From Timaviella obliquedivisa GSE-PSE-MK23-08B (lineage in GTDB: Bacteria; Cyanobacteriota; Cyanobacteriia; Elainellales; Elainellaceae), in assembly GCA_019358855.1 (NCBI GenBank), contig JAHHII010000008.1:124001-188000 (forward strand): a stretch of DNA of 64,000 bases, given 5' to 3'. Under the pieces are notes generated by a model. That model did no database searches. It worked only from the letters and a program-made list of their open reading frames with translations, and was not told the origin of the DNA. The position numbers and the translations under genes are program-made. Positions 55,131 to 64,000 of the stretch are shown piece by piece. How positions within the stretch are numbered: the stretch's first letter is position 1; the number at the start of each line of letters is the position of its first letter.

Positions 55131-56588
55131 ATGCCTAATTTATCTCAGGTCATTTTCCCTAACTGCTTGACAGCGGTTCACACAAAGGTTTTATGGGCAG
55201 GGTTAACGCTCGCACTGGTTAGTGCAGAAACCAAGTCTGCACTAGCGGTGTCAGCGCCACTGTCTAAGTCTGTCCTCAGGCTAGAACCCTCCCTGGAACA
55301 TGCGCTGACCCATGGAGCTACCGCATCTTCTCTTGACGGGAATCTGGCTAATAGTTGGATGAGTGAAATTGAACAGGGGCAACTTGTTCAAGCAACTCCA
55401 TCGGCTTCAACCCGTCCTCGACCTGCCCCAATTAATAACCGATTTGTAGTACCACCCGGGCTGACCAACCGAGAACCCCAAAGCCAGCCCTTGCCCATGT
55501 CACCGAACCTGCCTCTAAACCCTACTCCGCCATCTAGGGGGCAGCCTCCTCCGACTGACCCTTTCGGAGCCAGTGATTCTACACGCAGTCTTGATTTGGG
55601 CGCGCCTATCACCACGCCAACCCTCAGATTACAAGGCGCATATGTGTTACAGGGCGATGAGGACAGCATTCGGGCTCGAGCAGTTGGCATCTATCCTTTG
55701 GCCGATTGGATTCAGGTAGGAGCCGTAGTTGATCTAACTGATGACGATGACTTCAACATTTTGGAAGGGGGTGGCGTAGACCTCACTGAGCTATACGTAG
55801 CAGCAGCGCCCTTCCAAAGCTTGCCAAATCTACGGTTTGTCGTGGGGCAAATTGACTTTACCTCTTACTTCGATCGCAACAGTTTTGCCAAAGATCGAAC
55901 CACTCACTTTTTTAACTCGGTTTTTCAGTCTAACCCGGCATTGCAAGCAACTACGTTTACGTCGCGTCCAGGTGCCTTGCTGAACTGGACAATTACTGAC
56001 AATGTGGAGGCGAAAGTTGCCGCTTTTTCGTCAGAGCCAAATCTGGGCGATTTTGCCGTTGATGGATTTGCTGGCGAACTGGGTTTGCGGTTAGAAAATT
56101 TCATCATTCGAGGCACCTACACCTCTGCTGTGGATAGCGGCACTCGGACTGGGTTTGATGAAATTTATGGTTTGGAGCGAGGCAATGGGCGAATTGGCTT
56201 ACTGGATGGCGATCGCGAGGACGCTTACGGTATCAATGCTGAGTACTTTTTCCCCGACATTAAGCTGGGGCTGTTTGGGCGCTACGGACACTATACAAAT
56301 CAGGATCTAGAAGGCGAAAATACGGCTGATACCTATAGTTTTGGTTTAAATCTTCTGGACTTAATGGTGCCTGACGATCGCCTGGGGCTAGGCTACGGGC
56401 GGCAGCTTTCTAACAGCAGTCTGCGAGACGACAAAACCCCTGATGTAATAGAGATTTTCTATGATGTGCGAGTTCTGCCCAACCTTAGGGTGGGCGTTAC
56501 CTTCCAGGCTTTAAATGAATTTTCAGAAAGCGTTGCTGGATTCCGCATTCGGACTGACTTTGACTTGATTCCAAGGAGAAGGCTGTAA
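55131..56588 (+). CDS. outer-membrane beta-barrel protein of the cellulose operon (BcsC-barrel-like)
   Basis: The ATG at 55131 gives 485 residues with a signal peptide (VLWAGLTLALVSAETKSALA). A Pro/Arg-rich linker (about 85-140) leads to a barrel from about residue 155 to the end: alternating amphipathic strands with aromatic girdles such as LRLQGAYVLQGDED, RFVVGQIDFTSYFDR and LRVGVTFQALNEFSESVAGF, and a C-terminal strand FRIRTDFDLI. It also resembles carbohydrate porins. It heads the run and is followed after 2 bases by the TPR gene. By position it would be the exit pore, the equivalent of the C-terminal barrel of E. coli BcsC. Function is inferred from context. Confidence 0.72.
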   Translation: MPNLSQVIFPNCLTAVHTKVLWAGLTLALVSAETKSALAVSAPLSKSVLRLEPSLEHALTHGATASSLDGNLANSWMSEIEQGQLVQATPSASTRPRPAPINNRFVVPPGLTNREPQSQPLPMSPNLPLNPTPPSRGQPPPTDPFGASDSTRSLDLGAPITTPTLRLQGAYVLQGDEDSIRARAVGIYPLADWIQVGAVVDLTDDDDFNILEGGGVDLTELYVAAAPFQSLPNLRFVVGQIDFTSYFDRNSFAKDRTTHFFNSVFQSNPALQATTFTSRPGALLNWTITDNVEAKVAAFSSEPNLGDFAVDGFAGELGLRLENFIIRGTYTSAVDSGTRTGFDEIYGLERGNGRIGLLDGDREDAYGINAEYFFPDIKLGLFGRYGHYTNQDLEGENTADTYSFGLNLLDLMVPDDRLGLGYGRQLSNSSLRDDKTPDVIEIFYDVRVLPNLRVGVTFQALNEFSESVAGFRIRTDFDLIPRRRL

Positions 56589-56590
56589 CT

Positions 56591-59005
56591 ATGACCCACA
56601 AGATAGAGGCTTCTAATCAAAAACCAAAATCTCGACCTGATGGCTGGCTGCTTGGCTTAGGGCTAAGCTCTCTAATGATGAGCGCAGTTCCTGCCATAGC
56701 ACAGGTTCCCGCTACGGTAGAAGCCGGGAATGCCCTAATTAATCAAGGGCTCATTAATCAAGCCATTCCGGTGCTGGAAGCAGCAGTCAAACAATATCCT
56801 CAATCGGTAGAGGCACGTCTGGCGTTAGCAAACGCTTATTTTAGGGCGGGCACTTATACCAACAATGAAGCCGCATTTAGAACGTATAACGAAGTTCTAG
56901 CGCTTGACCCTACAAATAAAGCGGCATTGTTTGCTGTGGGTCTGATGGGTGAGTACAAGTTTGATTGGCGGTTTGAGGGCATTGCGGCTCTGACGAGGCT
57001 GATTGAACTGGAGCCTGACAATATTGAAGCGCGCTCACAACGGGCGCTGTTAAACGGATACTTGGGCAATTTGCCCAATGCGATCGCCGATTACGATATC
57101 GTCATTCCCACCAATCCTCCACCTGAAGTTATTTTGGCAGCGGCTCAGTCGTACACTTACGCCGGAGACTACCGCAAGGCGCTGGACTTATTTACTCGCT
57201 ACAGAAGTACAGGCGGCACGATTGAGCAGTATGCAGCGATCGCCTACGGTATTGTGCTCCGGGAGACGGGCGACCCGGTTCAATCGGTTGAGATTCTTGA
57301 GCAAGCCCTGGCGAATACCACAAGGCTAGACGGTATTGCCATTCGCGCCCGCGCCGCCCTCAGCGTTTCCTACGCTCAGGTTGAGCAGATGGAGCAAGCC
57401 ATGACCGCCCTGGCACCGCTCGACGGTCGGTTTGACTCTCGGATGATTGTGGCGCGATCGCTCCATCAAATTAATGGAGATTTGGACAGCATTGAGCTAG
57501 AGCAGCAAGTCGTTGATATTTACTACAGAGTTCTAGAAGCGCCGCTGCCACCAGACTATGTTGTTCCGCCTGACAATCAGGGGCGCGAGAACTTCTACCT
57601 CACTAACTCCATTGCCCGTGAGATGGCAGATGTTTTAAGCAGTATTCCATCAGAGCGACCCCTAGCGCGCAAGCTCTACATTCAGCTTGTCGAAAGCCTG
57701 CCCGGCGATCGCATTCTGCCTGTCAACCTTGCCATCATTGAACGGCAAATGGGTTTGATTTCGCGGACAGAGCTACGTACCCGCATCCAGCCTTACATTC
57801 AGCCCCTGCCCCCCAGCACCTACGATCAGCGCTTGCTGGCTCAGGCATTGGTACGGCTCGATTCTCCTGATCCCTCTCTGCTGCCCTTCTATCAACCCTT
57901 TGTCGATGCCCAGGTCAATGAACCTTTGCTGTGGTTCCGCATTGCCCAGATGCAAATTCAGGGTAACAACTTGGCGGCGGCAAAAGCGGCTTTAACAGAG
58001 TATCAAGCCACTCAAGAGGGGCAGCAAGATCGTTATGGCACCCTGCTGTTGCTAGCCGAAATCGATCGCCGGGAGAGTAATCTCGATGGCAGTATCCAGA
58101 AGTACGAAGAAATTATTGCTGCCCCTAAGGTCGATCGGGGAATTCGCAGCGGTGCGCTCCAGGCATTAGCGGGTATTTACCGAATTAGAGGGCAACTGCC
58201 AGAAGCGATCGCCCTTTATGACCAAATTATTGCCCGCTATCCCGATGACCTTGCCAAGCCCCTCGGACGAGCCAGCCTTGCCTACCAATCCGAAGAAATC
58301 ACTCAGGCAGAGGCACAAGCCATCCTCAACCAATGGCTGACCACTCGCCCCGCTAGCGACACCCCCTTAGAGCTTTACAGCTTGGTAGCGGCATTGCCGG
58401 CTGATCCTCAAAAAGAGGCGCTTTACAACCGCCTGTTAGCGGCTACCCCTGAGTCGGTGCCTGTGCGCTTGCGCCTGTTGCAGGTTGTGGCAATGCGCGA
58501 CCCCGATGATGCCAGGGCACAACTGGCAGATTTCATTGCGAATGATCCTGAAAACCTGGGTTCTTACTTCATTCAAGGCGAGTTTGCCCAAGGTTTGGGC
58601 GACCTAGACTTAGCCAGCGAGGCATATGAGTCCATTTTGGCAAGGAGCGCTCGCAACACCGACGCTCTGGCGGCATTGGGCGGCGTGCGGTTTCAGCAGC
58701 GGCAGTACAGTGAAGCCACCGATCTTTATGCTGAAGTCTTGCAGCTAGAGCCGAGCAATCGCATTGCTCAAACAGCGATCGCTGAACTTACAGCGGCACA
58801 GGGCAATCGTTTAGAAGCCATCCGAAAACTCGAAGAAATTCAGCGCCAAGATGCTTCTAGCTCTCGCCCCGACACAACCCCTGGCCCAACTCCTGATCCA
58901 ACTCCTGACCCAACTCCTGACCCCAATCTGGTGCAACGGCAGCAGCGGATTGAGGCTGATTTCCTCCAGCAACGAGGATTTCAACCCCCCTGGGAACGGT
59001 ACTAG
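56591..59005 (+). CDS. periplasmic TPR protein, BcsC-like without the barrel
   Basis: 804 residues with a signal peptide (LGLGLSSLMMSAVPAIAQ). TPR-type helical pairs fill most of the protein (for example ARLALANAYFRAGTYTNNEA, ALQALAGIYRIRGQLPEAIA and ALGGVRFQQRQYSEATDLYA), as in the periplasmic scaffold of BcsC. A PTPDPTPDP stretch near 780 precedes the C-terminal QQRGFQPPWERY. There is no beta barrel: that part is the adjacent upstream gene. GH8 follows 20 bases later. In known systems this part spans the periplasm and guides the glucan. Confidence 0.8.
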   Translation: MTHKIEASNQKPKSRPDGWLLGLGLSSLMMSAVPAIAQVPATVEAGNALINQGLINQAIPVLEAAVKQYPQSVEARLALANAYFRAGTYTNNEAAFRTYNEVLALDPTNKAALFAVGLMGEYKFDWRFEGIAALTRLIELEPDNIEARSQRALLNGYLGNLPNAIADYDIVIPTNPPPEVILAAAQSYTYAGDYRKALDLFTRYRSTGGTIEQYAAIAYGIVLRETGDPVQSVEILEQALANTTRLDGIAIRARAALSVSYAQVEQMEQAMTALAPLDGRFDSRMIVARSLHQINGDLDSIELEQQVVDIYYRVLEAPLPPDYVVPPDNQGRENFYLTNSIAREMADVLSSIPSERPLARKLYIQLVESLPGDRILPVNLAIIERQMGLISRTELRTRIQPYIQPLPPSTYDQRLLAQALVRLDSPDPSLLPFYQPFVDAQVNEPLLWFRIAQMQIQGNNLAAAKAALTEYQATQEGQQDRYGTLLLLAEIDRRESNLDGSIQKYEEIIAAPKVDRGIRSGALQALAGIYRIRGQLPEAIALYDQIIARYPDDLAKPLGRASLAYQSEEITQAEAQAILNQWLTTRPASDTPLELYSLVAALPADPQKEALYNRLLAATPESVPVRLRLLQVVAMRDPDDARAQLADFIANDPENLGSYFIQGEFAQGLGDLDLASEAYESILARSARNTDALAALGGVRFQQRQYSEATDLYAEVLQLEPSNRIAQTAIAELTAAQGNRLEAIRKLEEIQRQDASSSRPDTTPGPTPDPTPDPTPDPNLVQRQQRIEADFLQQRGFQPPWERY

Positions 59006-59025
59006 CCCTCTCACCCAAGGTTTCC

Positions 59026-60285
59026 ATGATGCGATCGCTCCTCCGATACTTTCAACGTTCGACCCTGGTGATCCCGATGCTGTTGTTTACGGCTTCAGCG
59101 CTGTTGTTGAGTTTGCCAAGCTGTGTCGATAGCATCCAAACGTCCTCAGGGAGACTTTCAACGGCTAGCGCGGCAGTGCGTCCAATTTCTACCTCTGAGC
59201 TATTGTCACAAAGCTGGAATGCCTACCGCGATCGCTTTATTCAAGGCGATGGACGGGTAATTGACCGCGAATCGGCAGATCGCACTACCTCCGAGGCACA
59301 GGCATATGCCTTACTGCGATCGGTGCTGATGGATGATGCCGCCACCTTTGAACGGGTGCTGAACTGGGGAGAAAACAACCTTCAGCGGCGAAGTTTAGAT
59401 GGAAATCGCAGCGATCGACTTTGGGCTTGGCAGTGGGGACACAATCTGGAAAAAAATCAATGGTTGCCCCTAGATGCCAACTTTGCTAGCGATGGCGATA
59501 GCGATGCCATCACAGCGCTCATTTTTGCTGGGCGACGCTGGCAGCGATCGGATTATCTCGATTTGGCAAAGCTGAAGCTGAAGGATTTGTGGAGCTTATC
59601 GGTGTTGCCCTTAAGTAACCCAAATGATAAAAAAAACTACTTTCTACCCGGCCCTAAAGCCGTCTTTCAGCCTCAACCCAACCAAATTCTGCTGAACCCT
59701 TCCTACCTTGCTCCCTACGCCTTTCGCCTTTTTGCTCAAATTGACCCTGAGCGAGATTGGCTGAGCTTAGTAGAGAGCAGCTACGACTTATTAGCCGACT
59801 CGGCTCAACTTTCTAGCTTGCGTCTACCCAGCAATTGGGTGGTGTTAAACACGAGTACCTACAAAATCTTGCCGAACGACTTGTCCAGCCGCCTCAACAG
59901 CCGCTATGGCTACGATGCTTACCGCGTGTGGTGGCGATTGGCGCTTGATGCCGCCTGGTTTGATGAACCTCGAGCAAAGCAGTATTTGCAACAGCATCTA
60001 GAGCCGTTGCAGGCAATGTGGCGATCGCAACAGAAAATTCCTGCCGAGATTGATCTCCAAGGTCAAGCCCTCGTGCCCTACGAATCGATCGCACAGTACG
60101 CCATGCTATATGCCGCTTTTGCCATTACTAACCCCGCTCTAGCAAACCAGATTCGCCTCCAAAAGCTTCTGCCCGCTTTCCGAGATGGCTTTTGGGAAAA
60201 CGACTCTGCTTACTACATTCAAAACTTGGGCTGGCTTGGATTGTACCCTCCAGACAGGGTAGCAGCCAACTGGCTCCAGCCATAG
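59026..60285 (+). CDS. bcsZ: glycosyl hydrolase family 8 (BcsZ-like endoglucanase)
   Basis: 419 residues. The N-terminus is hydrophobic with a cysteine at 33 (LLLSLPSC), a possible but imperfect lipobox. Family 8 motifs: RTTSEAQAYALLRS with the probable general acid Glu90; DANFASDGDSDAITAL; LNPSYLAPYAFRLF; and SRYGYDAYRVWW with Asp297 as the likely base, as in BcsZ. The enzyme hydrolyses beta-1,4-glucan and is required for correct cellulose export in other bacteria. It lies between the TPR gene and bcsB. Confidence 0.9.
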   Translation: MMRSLLRYFQRSTLVIPMLLFTASALLLSLPSCVDSIQTSSGRLSTASAAVRPISTSELLSQSWNAYRDRFIQGDGRVIDRESADRTTSEAQAYALLRSVLMDDAATFERVLNWGENNLQRRSLDGNRSDRLWAWQWGHNLEKNQWLPLDANFASDGDSDAITALIFAGRRWQRSDYLDLAKLKLKDLWSLSVLPLSNPNDKKNYFLPGPKAVFQPQPNQILLNPSYLAPYAFRLFAQIDPERDWLSLVESSYDLLADSAQLSSLRLPSNWVVLNTSTYKILPNDLSSRLNSRYGYDAYRVWWRLALDAAWFDEPRAKQYLQQHLEPLQAMWRSQQKIPAEIDLQGQALVPYESIAQYAMLYAAFAITNPALANQIRLQKLLPAFRDGFWENDSAYYIQNLGWLGLYPPDRVAANWLQP

Positions 60286-60323
60286 ATTTATTCCTTCACA
60301 ACCCCTTAGCAACCCACCTGTCT

Positions 60324-62777
60324 ATGTTTCCTTTCAATCGTCACCGTACTTCTCCCTCTCGCAATCGTCGAGCTTGGCATAAACGCCCTTTAGTCTGGTT
60401 CTTTTGTTTAACTTGCCTGGGCACAGGATTAGGGCTATTGCCCACCTTGGTCAAAGCCCAAGCTAGGGGCAAAGATCAGAGTCCGCCAGTCGTGCGTCAG
60501 TTTGCCCTCCCCCATCCCCGCACCCCGTTAATTTATCAGCCCCAACTGGCGGCTTCCCTCACCTTGGCTCAAGCGGCATCTCCCAGCCCAACCCCTAGCC
60601 CATCTCCTAGCTCAGCCGCTCCTGCCATTTCCCCAACGAACTCAACTTCTGTTGCTGCTAAGACCAATGAACCCATCATTCAGCATGTTTGGGAGTTCAA
60701 CCGCAACCCCTCTGTTGGTAACCGCCTTCGGCTAGAAGGTGTTTATCCTGAGGGACATGTCGAGTTTACGCGTCCTCAGAGTTGGGATGTGCGATCGGCG
60801 CAGGTGCAACTCCGGCTTCAACATTCGCCTTCCCTATTGCCCGATCGCTCTAACATCACGGTACGGATCAATGATACGAGTGTAGGCAGCGTTCCCTTAG
60901 GCAAGAGTCAAGGGCAGCCCAACGAGATTGTATTCAACATTCCTGCCAACCTCCTGCAAGACCGCAACGACCTGTCTATCTTGACAGAGCAGCAGACCTC
61001 AGACACTTGCTCTAATCCGGCTGATCCGACCCTGTGGACTGAGATTTTGCCCGACTCTAAGGTGATTTTGAACTTTAGACCCAAGCCGATCGCCCTGGGG
61101 TTTAGCCGCTATCCCTATCCTTTTTTGGATAACCTCAGCCTCGAAACCAACAAAATTACTTACCTTCGTCCCCAGACCTACACGGCTGAATGGCTGACCG
61201 CAGCCTCTCGGTTTGAGACTTCCCTGGGCAGATGGTTAGGTAAGGTACTCCTAAACACCCAGATTGTCGGAGGATTGGGCGACGTGAAAGGGGGCGATCG
61301 CCTGGTTGTCATTGGCACGCCCGCTGAGCAACCTGCGCTTGCCCAACTGCCCTTACCCTTTGCCCTCCAAGGCGGCAAATTTGTCGATGCTAAAAAAGCC
61401 GCTATTCCTGACGACGTGGGCATTGTGATCATGGCGCTGACTAAAGACAGCCGCGTTCCCACCCTGGTTGCAACAGGCAACGCTCCGGCTGGAGTCGCCA
61501 AGGCAGTGCAGTTCTTGGTTCAAGCCAAAGATGCTCAACTAGGTACAGGGCAGGCGCTCACGGTCAACGCTCTGACCGAAGTCCCGACTCCCGCGCCGCG
61601 CAATTGGGCAGGCTATATGCCTGTCGAAAACAACTTCCAGTTGAGCGCTCTTTACGATACCAGCGGGGAACTCATTAAAGACACGACCGTGCGAGGAACC
61701 AGTGCCCCTCCGGTTCATATTGCCTTCAAGGCATTGCCCGACGATCGCTTCCTCGACGGGAGCGCCATGACCCTGCGCTACAGCTACAGCCCCCAAATGG
61801 ACAGCCGCACCTCGGCGGTCGAAGTCCGTATTGACCAGGTGACCGTTGCCTCTAAGCGGCTGAGCTCTAACGGGGGTGAACGGGAAACCTTTAGCTTCCG
61901 TTTGCCCGAAGAAAAGATTAAATCTGACTCGGTTATGGATGTCCATTTTGTGATGAAGCCGGAGGCAGGCAGCGAATGTGGCTTAGAAGCCGACCAACAA
62001 CTTTGGGGCACTGTCCATGCCAATACCAGCTTCGAGATGCGCCGCGATAACGTGGTGCGCATTCCTGACTTAACGCTGCTGCGAACCGGCTATCCCTTCA
62101 CCGAACCTCAGGATCTCTCGACAGCCGCGATCGCGCTTCCCACTAACCCAACCGAAAGCGATGTGCAAACCCTGCTGGCTTTTAGTGAGCGTTTAGGGCG
62201 AGTCAGCCAAGCCGAATCAGTTAAAACCCAGGTATTTGTCGGTGAAGTTCCGAAGGAAGCGAAGGATCGGCTCAACGTGGTTGGCATTGGCACCCGCGAT
62301 CGCCTGACTGTGCCCGAAGTGTTCCAAGAAAAAGAAGGGTTTAGCCTGGGCAACGCCTTTACTCGCCAGTGGGAACAAAGCCAAGTGCAAACCACCAGCG
62401 ACAACGAAGGAGTGGTTAAGGCGATCGTTTCCCCTTGGAACAAAGATCGCCAACTCATTGCCTTTACAGGACAGACCGAGCAAGGGCTGGAAGAGTTGCA
62501 ATCCCTTTTTCAGCAAGAGTCACTGTTTAGAAAGCTGGGCGGCGACACGTTGTTAATTAGCAGCAATACGCCCACGCCTGTCGCTTCAAACCCCGATGAT
62601 TACAACACTCAGTACCTCCAAGAAGCCAAGCAGCGCCGCGTTGCCAATACTAGCGTGGTCGGGCGAGTTGTGTTGTTCTTGCAAGACAACTGGTTCATGG
62701 TGCCTGCTGGGATTGCTTTGGTGGCGCTTCCTCTGTATGGCTTCTCTCAGCTTTATCTCAATCGCATCGATCAGTAA
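60324..62777 (+). CDS. bcsB: cellulose synthase regulatory/carbohydrate-binding subunit BcsB
   Basis: The ATG at 60324 gives 817 residues; the longer in-frame start at 60192 overlaps the GH8 gene. There is a signal peptide (PLVWFFCLTCLGTGLGLL), a Ser/Pro linker (about 95-110), then the BcsB beta domains: HVEFTRPQSWDVRSAQVQLR, NRNDLSILTEQQTSDTCSNP-type cysteine region and DVHFVMKPEAGSECGLEADQ. The last 25 residues (PAGIALVALPLYGFSQLYLN) are the membrane anchor that packs against BcsA. It lies 22 bases before bcsA. Confidence 0.9.
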   Translation: MFPFNRHRTSPSRNRRAWHKRPLVWFFCLTCLGTGLGLLPTLVKAQARGKDQSPPVVRQFALPHPRTPLIYQPQLAASLTLAQAASPSPTPSPSPSSAAPAISPTNSTSVAAKTNEPIIQHVWEFNRNPSVGNRLRLEGVYPEGHVEFTRPQSWDVRSAQVQLRLQHSPSLLPDRSNITVRINDTSVGSVPLGKSQGQPNEIVFNIPANLLQDRNDLSILTEQQTSDTCSNPADPTLWTEILPDSKVILNFRPKPIALGFSRYPYPFLDNLSLETNKITYLRPQTYTAEWLTAASRFETSLGRWLGKVLLNTQIVGGLGDVKGGDRLVVIGTPAEQPALAQLPLPFALQGGKFVDAKKAAIPDDVGIVIMALTKDSRVPTLVATGNAPAGVAKAVQFLVQAKDAQLGTGQALTVNALTEVPTPAPRNWAGYMPVENNFQLSALYDTSGELIKDTTVRGTSAPPVHIAFKALPDDRFLDGSAMTLRYSYSPQMDSRTSAVEVRIDQVTVASKRLSSNGGERETFSFRLPEEKIKSDSVMDVHFVMKPEAGSECGLEADQQLWGTVHANTSFEMRRDNVVRIPDLTLLRTGYPFTEPQDLSTAAIALPTNPTESDVQTLLAFSERLGRVSQAESVKTQVFVGEVPKEAKDRLNVVGIGTRDRLTVPEVFQEKEGFSLGNAFTRQWEQSQVQTTSDNEGVVKAIVSPWNKDRQLIAFTGQTEQGLEELQSLFQQESLFRKLGGDTLLISSNTPTPVASNPDDYNTQYLQEAKQRRVANTSVVGRVVLFLQDNWFMVPAGIALVALPLYGFSQLYLNRIDQ

Positions 62778-62799
62778 GGAATCAGTAAGGAAAATTAAT

Positions 62800-64000
62800 A
62801 TGGCAAGTATTACTCCCCCCGTGCAGCCGCGTAGACAACAATCTTGGCTGACTCGCGGGTTTATGAATCTACCGAACTGGTTTGAGCAGTTGTTTCCCAG
62901 AGCCGGAAAGTGGCAAGTGTTCTGGATTGTTATGCTGTTGCTGCTGCTCTCGGTGCCGTTGATAATTACGCCGCTTGATCTTTGGAAACAGATTTTTGTG
63001 GCAGGCATGTTAATTGTGCTAGGTTGGTTTGCCGTCAAAATTGAGGCGCGGCAAGGGCAAAAGCGTTATAGCGAATATCTGCACGTTTTTCTGGCATGGC
63101 TGAGTATTGTCACAACGCTGCGATATTTGTATTACCGTACCCACTACACGTTGGCGTTGGATAGTTGGGTGAATGGTTTTTTTAGCATTCTGCTGTATGC
63201 CGCAGAGCTATACGCGATCGCCACTCTTCTGCTCTCTTATTTCCAAACTTTGAGACTGCGCGATCGCCATGCCTTAGACTTATCTACTGTTCCTGGCGAC
63301 CAGCTTTTTAGCGTTGATGTTTACATCCCGACTTATAACGAAGATGTAGCGATCGTGCGGAAAACGGTGCTGGCTTCTTTGGCGATCGATTACCCCGAAG
63401 ATAAAAAGGAAGTTTATATTCTTGATGATGGACGCGATCCAAAATACCGCGATCGGCGGGAACAACTCCGTCAGATGTGCGCTGAATTAGGCTGTACTTT
63501 GCTTACCCGTGACAACAATGAACACGCCAAGGCTGGCAACATTAACGCCGCCCTCACCCGCACCAGCGGAGATTTAATCCTCATCCTAGATTGTGACCAC
63601 ATTCCCACCCATCAATTTCTGCAAGAAACCGTCGGCTTCTTCTACAAGCCTAAAGTCGCCATGGTGCAAACGCCCCACTGGTTCTACAACCCTGATCCTT
63701 TTGAACGGAATTTGTTAACGCGTGGACGGGTGCCTGTGACCAACGAGTTGTTCTATAAAGTGATTCAAAAAGGGAACGACTTCTGGAACGCTGCGTTCTT
63801 CTGTGGATCGGCGGCTGTGATTCGTCGGGACTATGTCTTGGATGTCGGTGGTATCGCAACGGGAACGGTGACTGAAGATTGTCATACCTCGCTGCGTTTG
63901 CACGGTAAAGGCTATGAATCGGTATACTACGACAAAATTATGGTGGCAGGTTTAGCACCCGAAACCTATCCCTCCTACGTGAAGCAGCAAGCCCGTTGGG
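62800..64000 (+). CDS. bcsA: cellulose synthase catalytic subunit BcsA (3' end outside window)
   Basis: The ATG at 62800 follows TAAGGAAAATTA. 400 residues are visible and the frame is open at the right edge. About four N-terminal membrane helices are followed by a GT2 catalytic domain: IPTYNED, DDG (209-211), DCD (264-266) with the UDP/metal Asp residues, FFCGSA (333-338), TED (358-360) carrying the catalytic base, and QQARW at 396-400, the QxxRW motif for the acceptor glucan. All are intact. The C-terminal helices and the c-di-GMP-binding PilZ domain, if any, lie beyond the window. It polymerises UDP-glucose into beta-1,4-glucan while translocating it. Confidence 0.95.
   Translation, partial: MASITPPVQPRRQQSWLTRGFMNLPNWFEQLFPRAGKWQVFWIVMLLLLLSVPLIITPLDLWKQIFVAGMLIVLGWFAVKIEARQGQKRYSEYLHVFLAWLSIVTTLRYLYYRTHYTLALDSWVNGFFSILLYAAELYAIATLLLSYFQTLRLRDRHALDLSTVPGDQLFSVDVYIPTYNEDVAIVRKTVLASLAIDYPEDKKEVYILDDGRDPKYRDRREQLRQMCAELGCTLLTRDNNEHAKAGNINAALTRTSGDLILILDCDHIPTHQFLQETVGFFYKPKVAMVQTPHWFYNPDPFERNLLTRGRVPVTNELFYKVIQKGNDFWNAAFFCGSAAVIRRDYVLDVGGIATGTVTEDCHTSLRLHGKGYESVYYDKIMVAGLAPETYPSYVKQQARW

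Noticed and set aside
1-64000. tRNA genes, rRNA genes, CRISPR arrays, complete insertion sequences
   Set aside because: A reading of intergenic regions on both strands found no cloverleaf, no regularly spaced direct repeats of CRISPR type and no transposase with terminal inverted repeats. Without a covariance search a divergent tRNA cannot be fully excluded.

Overview
The window is chromosomal DNA from a cyanobacterium, most likely a filamentous or Leptolyngbya-like one. The evidence is the dense scatter of the HIP1 octamer GCGATCGC, the Mg-chelatase subunit ChlD, an RNase E with the cyanobacterial C-terminal arginine tract, a SigF-type sigma factor, and several families found almost only in cyanobacteria (TIGR03279, DUF1815, DUF1997, DUF2839, DUF3493, DUF4168). 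No rRNA, tRNA, CRISPR array, complete insertion sequence or prophage was seen. Most of the window is ordinary housekeeping sequence with a few accessory islands.

Layout. 1-4117: two tandem AAA-like STAND genes, the second fused to 14 WD40 repeats. 4515-7845: secreted M23 peptidase, glycosyltransferase, and a convergent PDZ/radical-SAM protein. 8223-10397: a type II restriction-modification pair (SinI-like nuclease; C5-cytosine methyltransferase with an N-terminal HTH), followed by an intergenic cluster of palindromic GGGCGAATG repeats. 10949-17547: DUF1997, then the minus-strand run radical-SAM/DUF2344 > rne > rnhB. 17659-23308: STAS protein, small conserved proteins, prolyl aminopeptidase, nadA, sfsA, an orphan sugar-ABC permease and a 31-residue membrane microprotein. 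23751-26328: a DinG-like helicase paralog with destroyed motifs, DUF2839 and DUF1815. 26354-31585: minus-strand run spkB-like kinase > DUF3493 > FAD oxidoreductase > dacB. 31977-37629: minus-strand chaperone run grpE > dnaK > dnaJ > tusA-like > rsgA. 37798-41894: plus-strand run GT4 > LD-carboxypeptidase > chlD. 41957-53321: HEPN protein, sigF, Bax-inhibitor-1 homolog, TPR protein, DUF1868, holA, DUF4168, a large membrane protein, PuuE-type deacetylase, pentapeptide/TPR lipoprotein-like secreted protein and a glycosyltransferase. 53322-55130: a gene-poor, repeat-bearing stretch. 55131-64000: a cellulose synthase operon that runs off the right end.

The most distinctive block is the cellulose operon: outer-membrane barrel > 804-residue TPR protein > GH8 cellulase > BcsB > BcsA. 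The barrel and TPR halves that form one BcsC polypeptide in proteobacteria appear here as two adjacent genes two bases apart, which suggests a split export apparatus. BcsA and BcsB would polymerise and move the glucan across the inner membrane, the TPR protein would bridge the periplasm, the barrel would be the exit pore, and the GH8 enzyme would trim or release chains. Other points worth a second look are the HTH-fused methyltransferase with a palindrome over its own promoter, the helicase-fold protein lacking every ATPase motif, the RX4H HEPN protein in a stretch without HIP1 sites, and structured non-coding elements upstream of rne, around dnaK/dnaJ and upstream of the cellulose operon.
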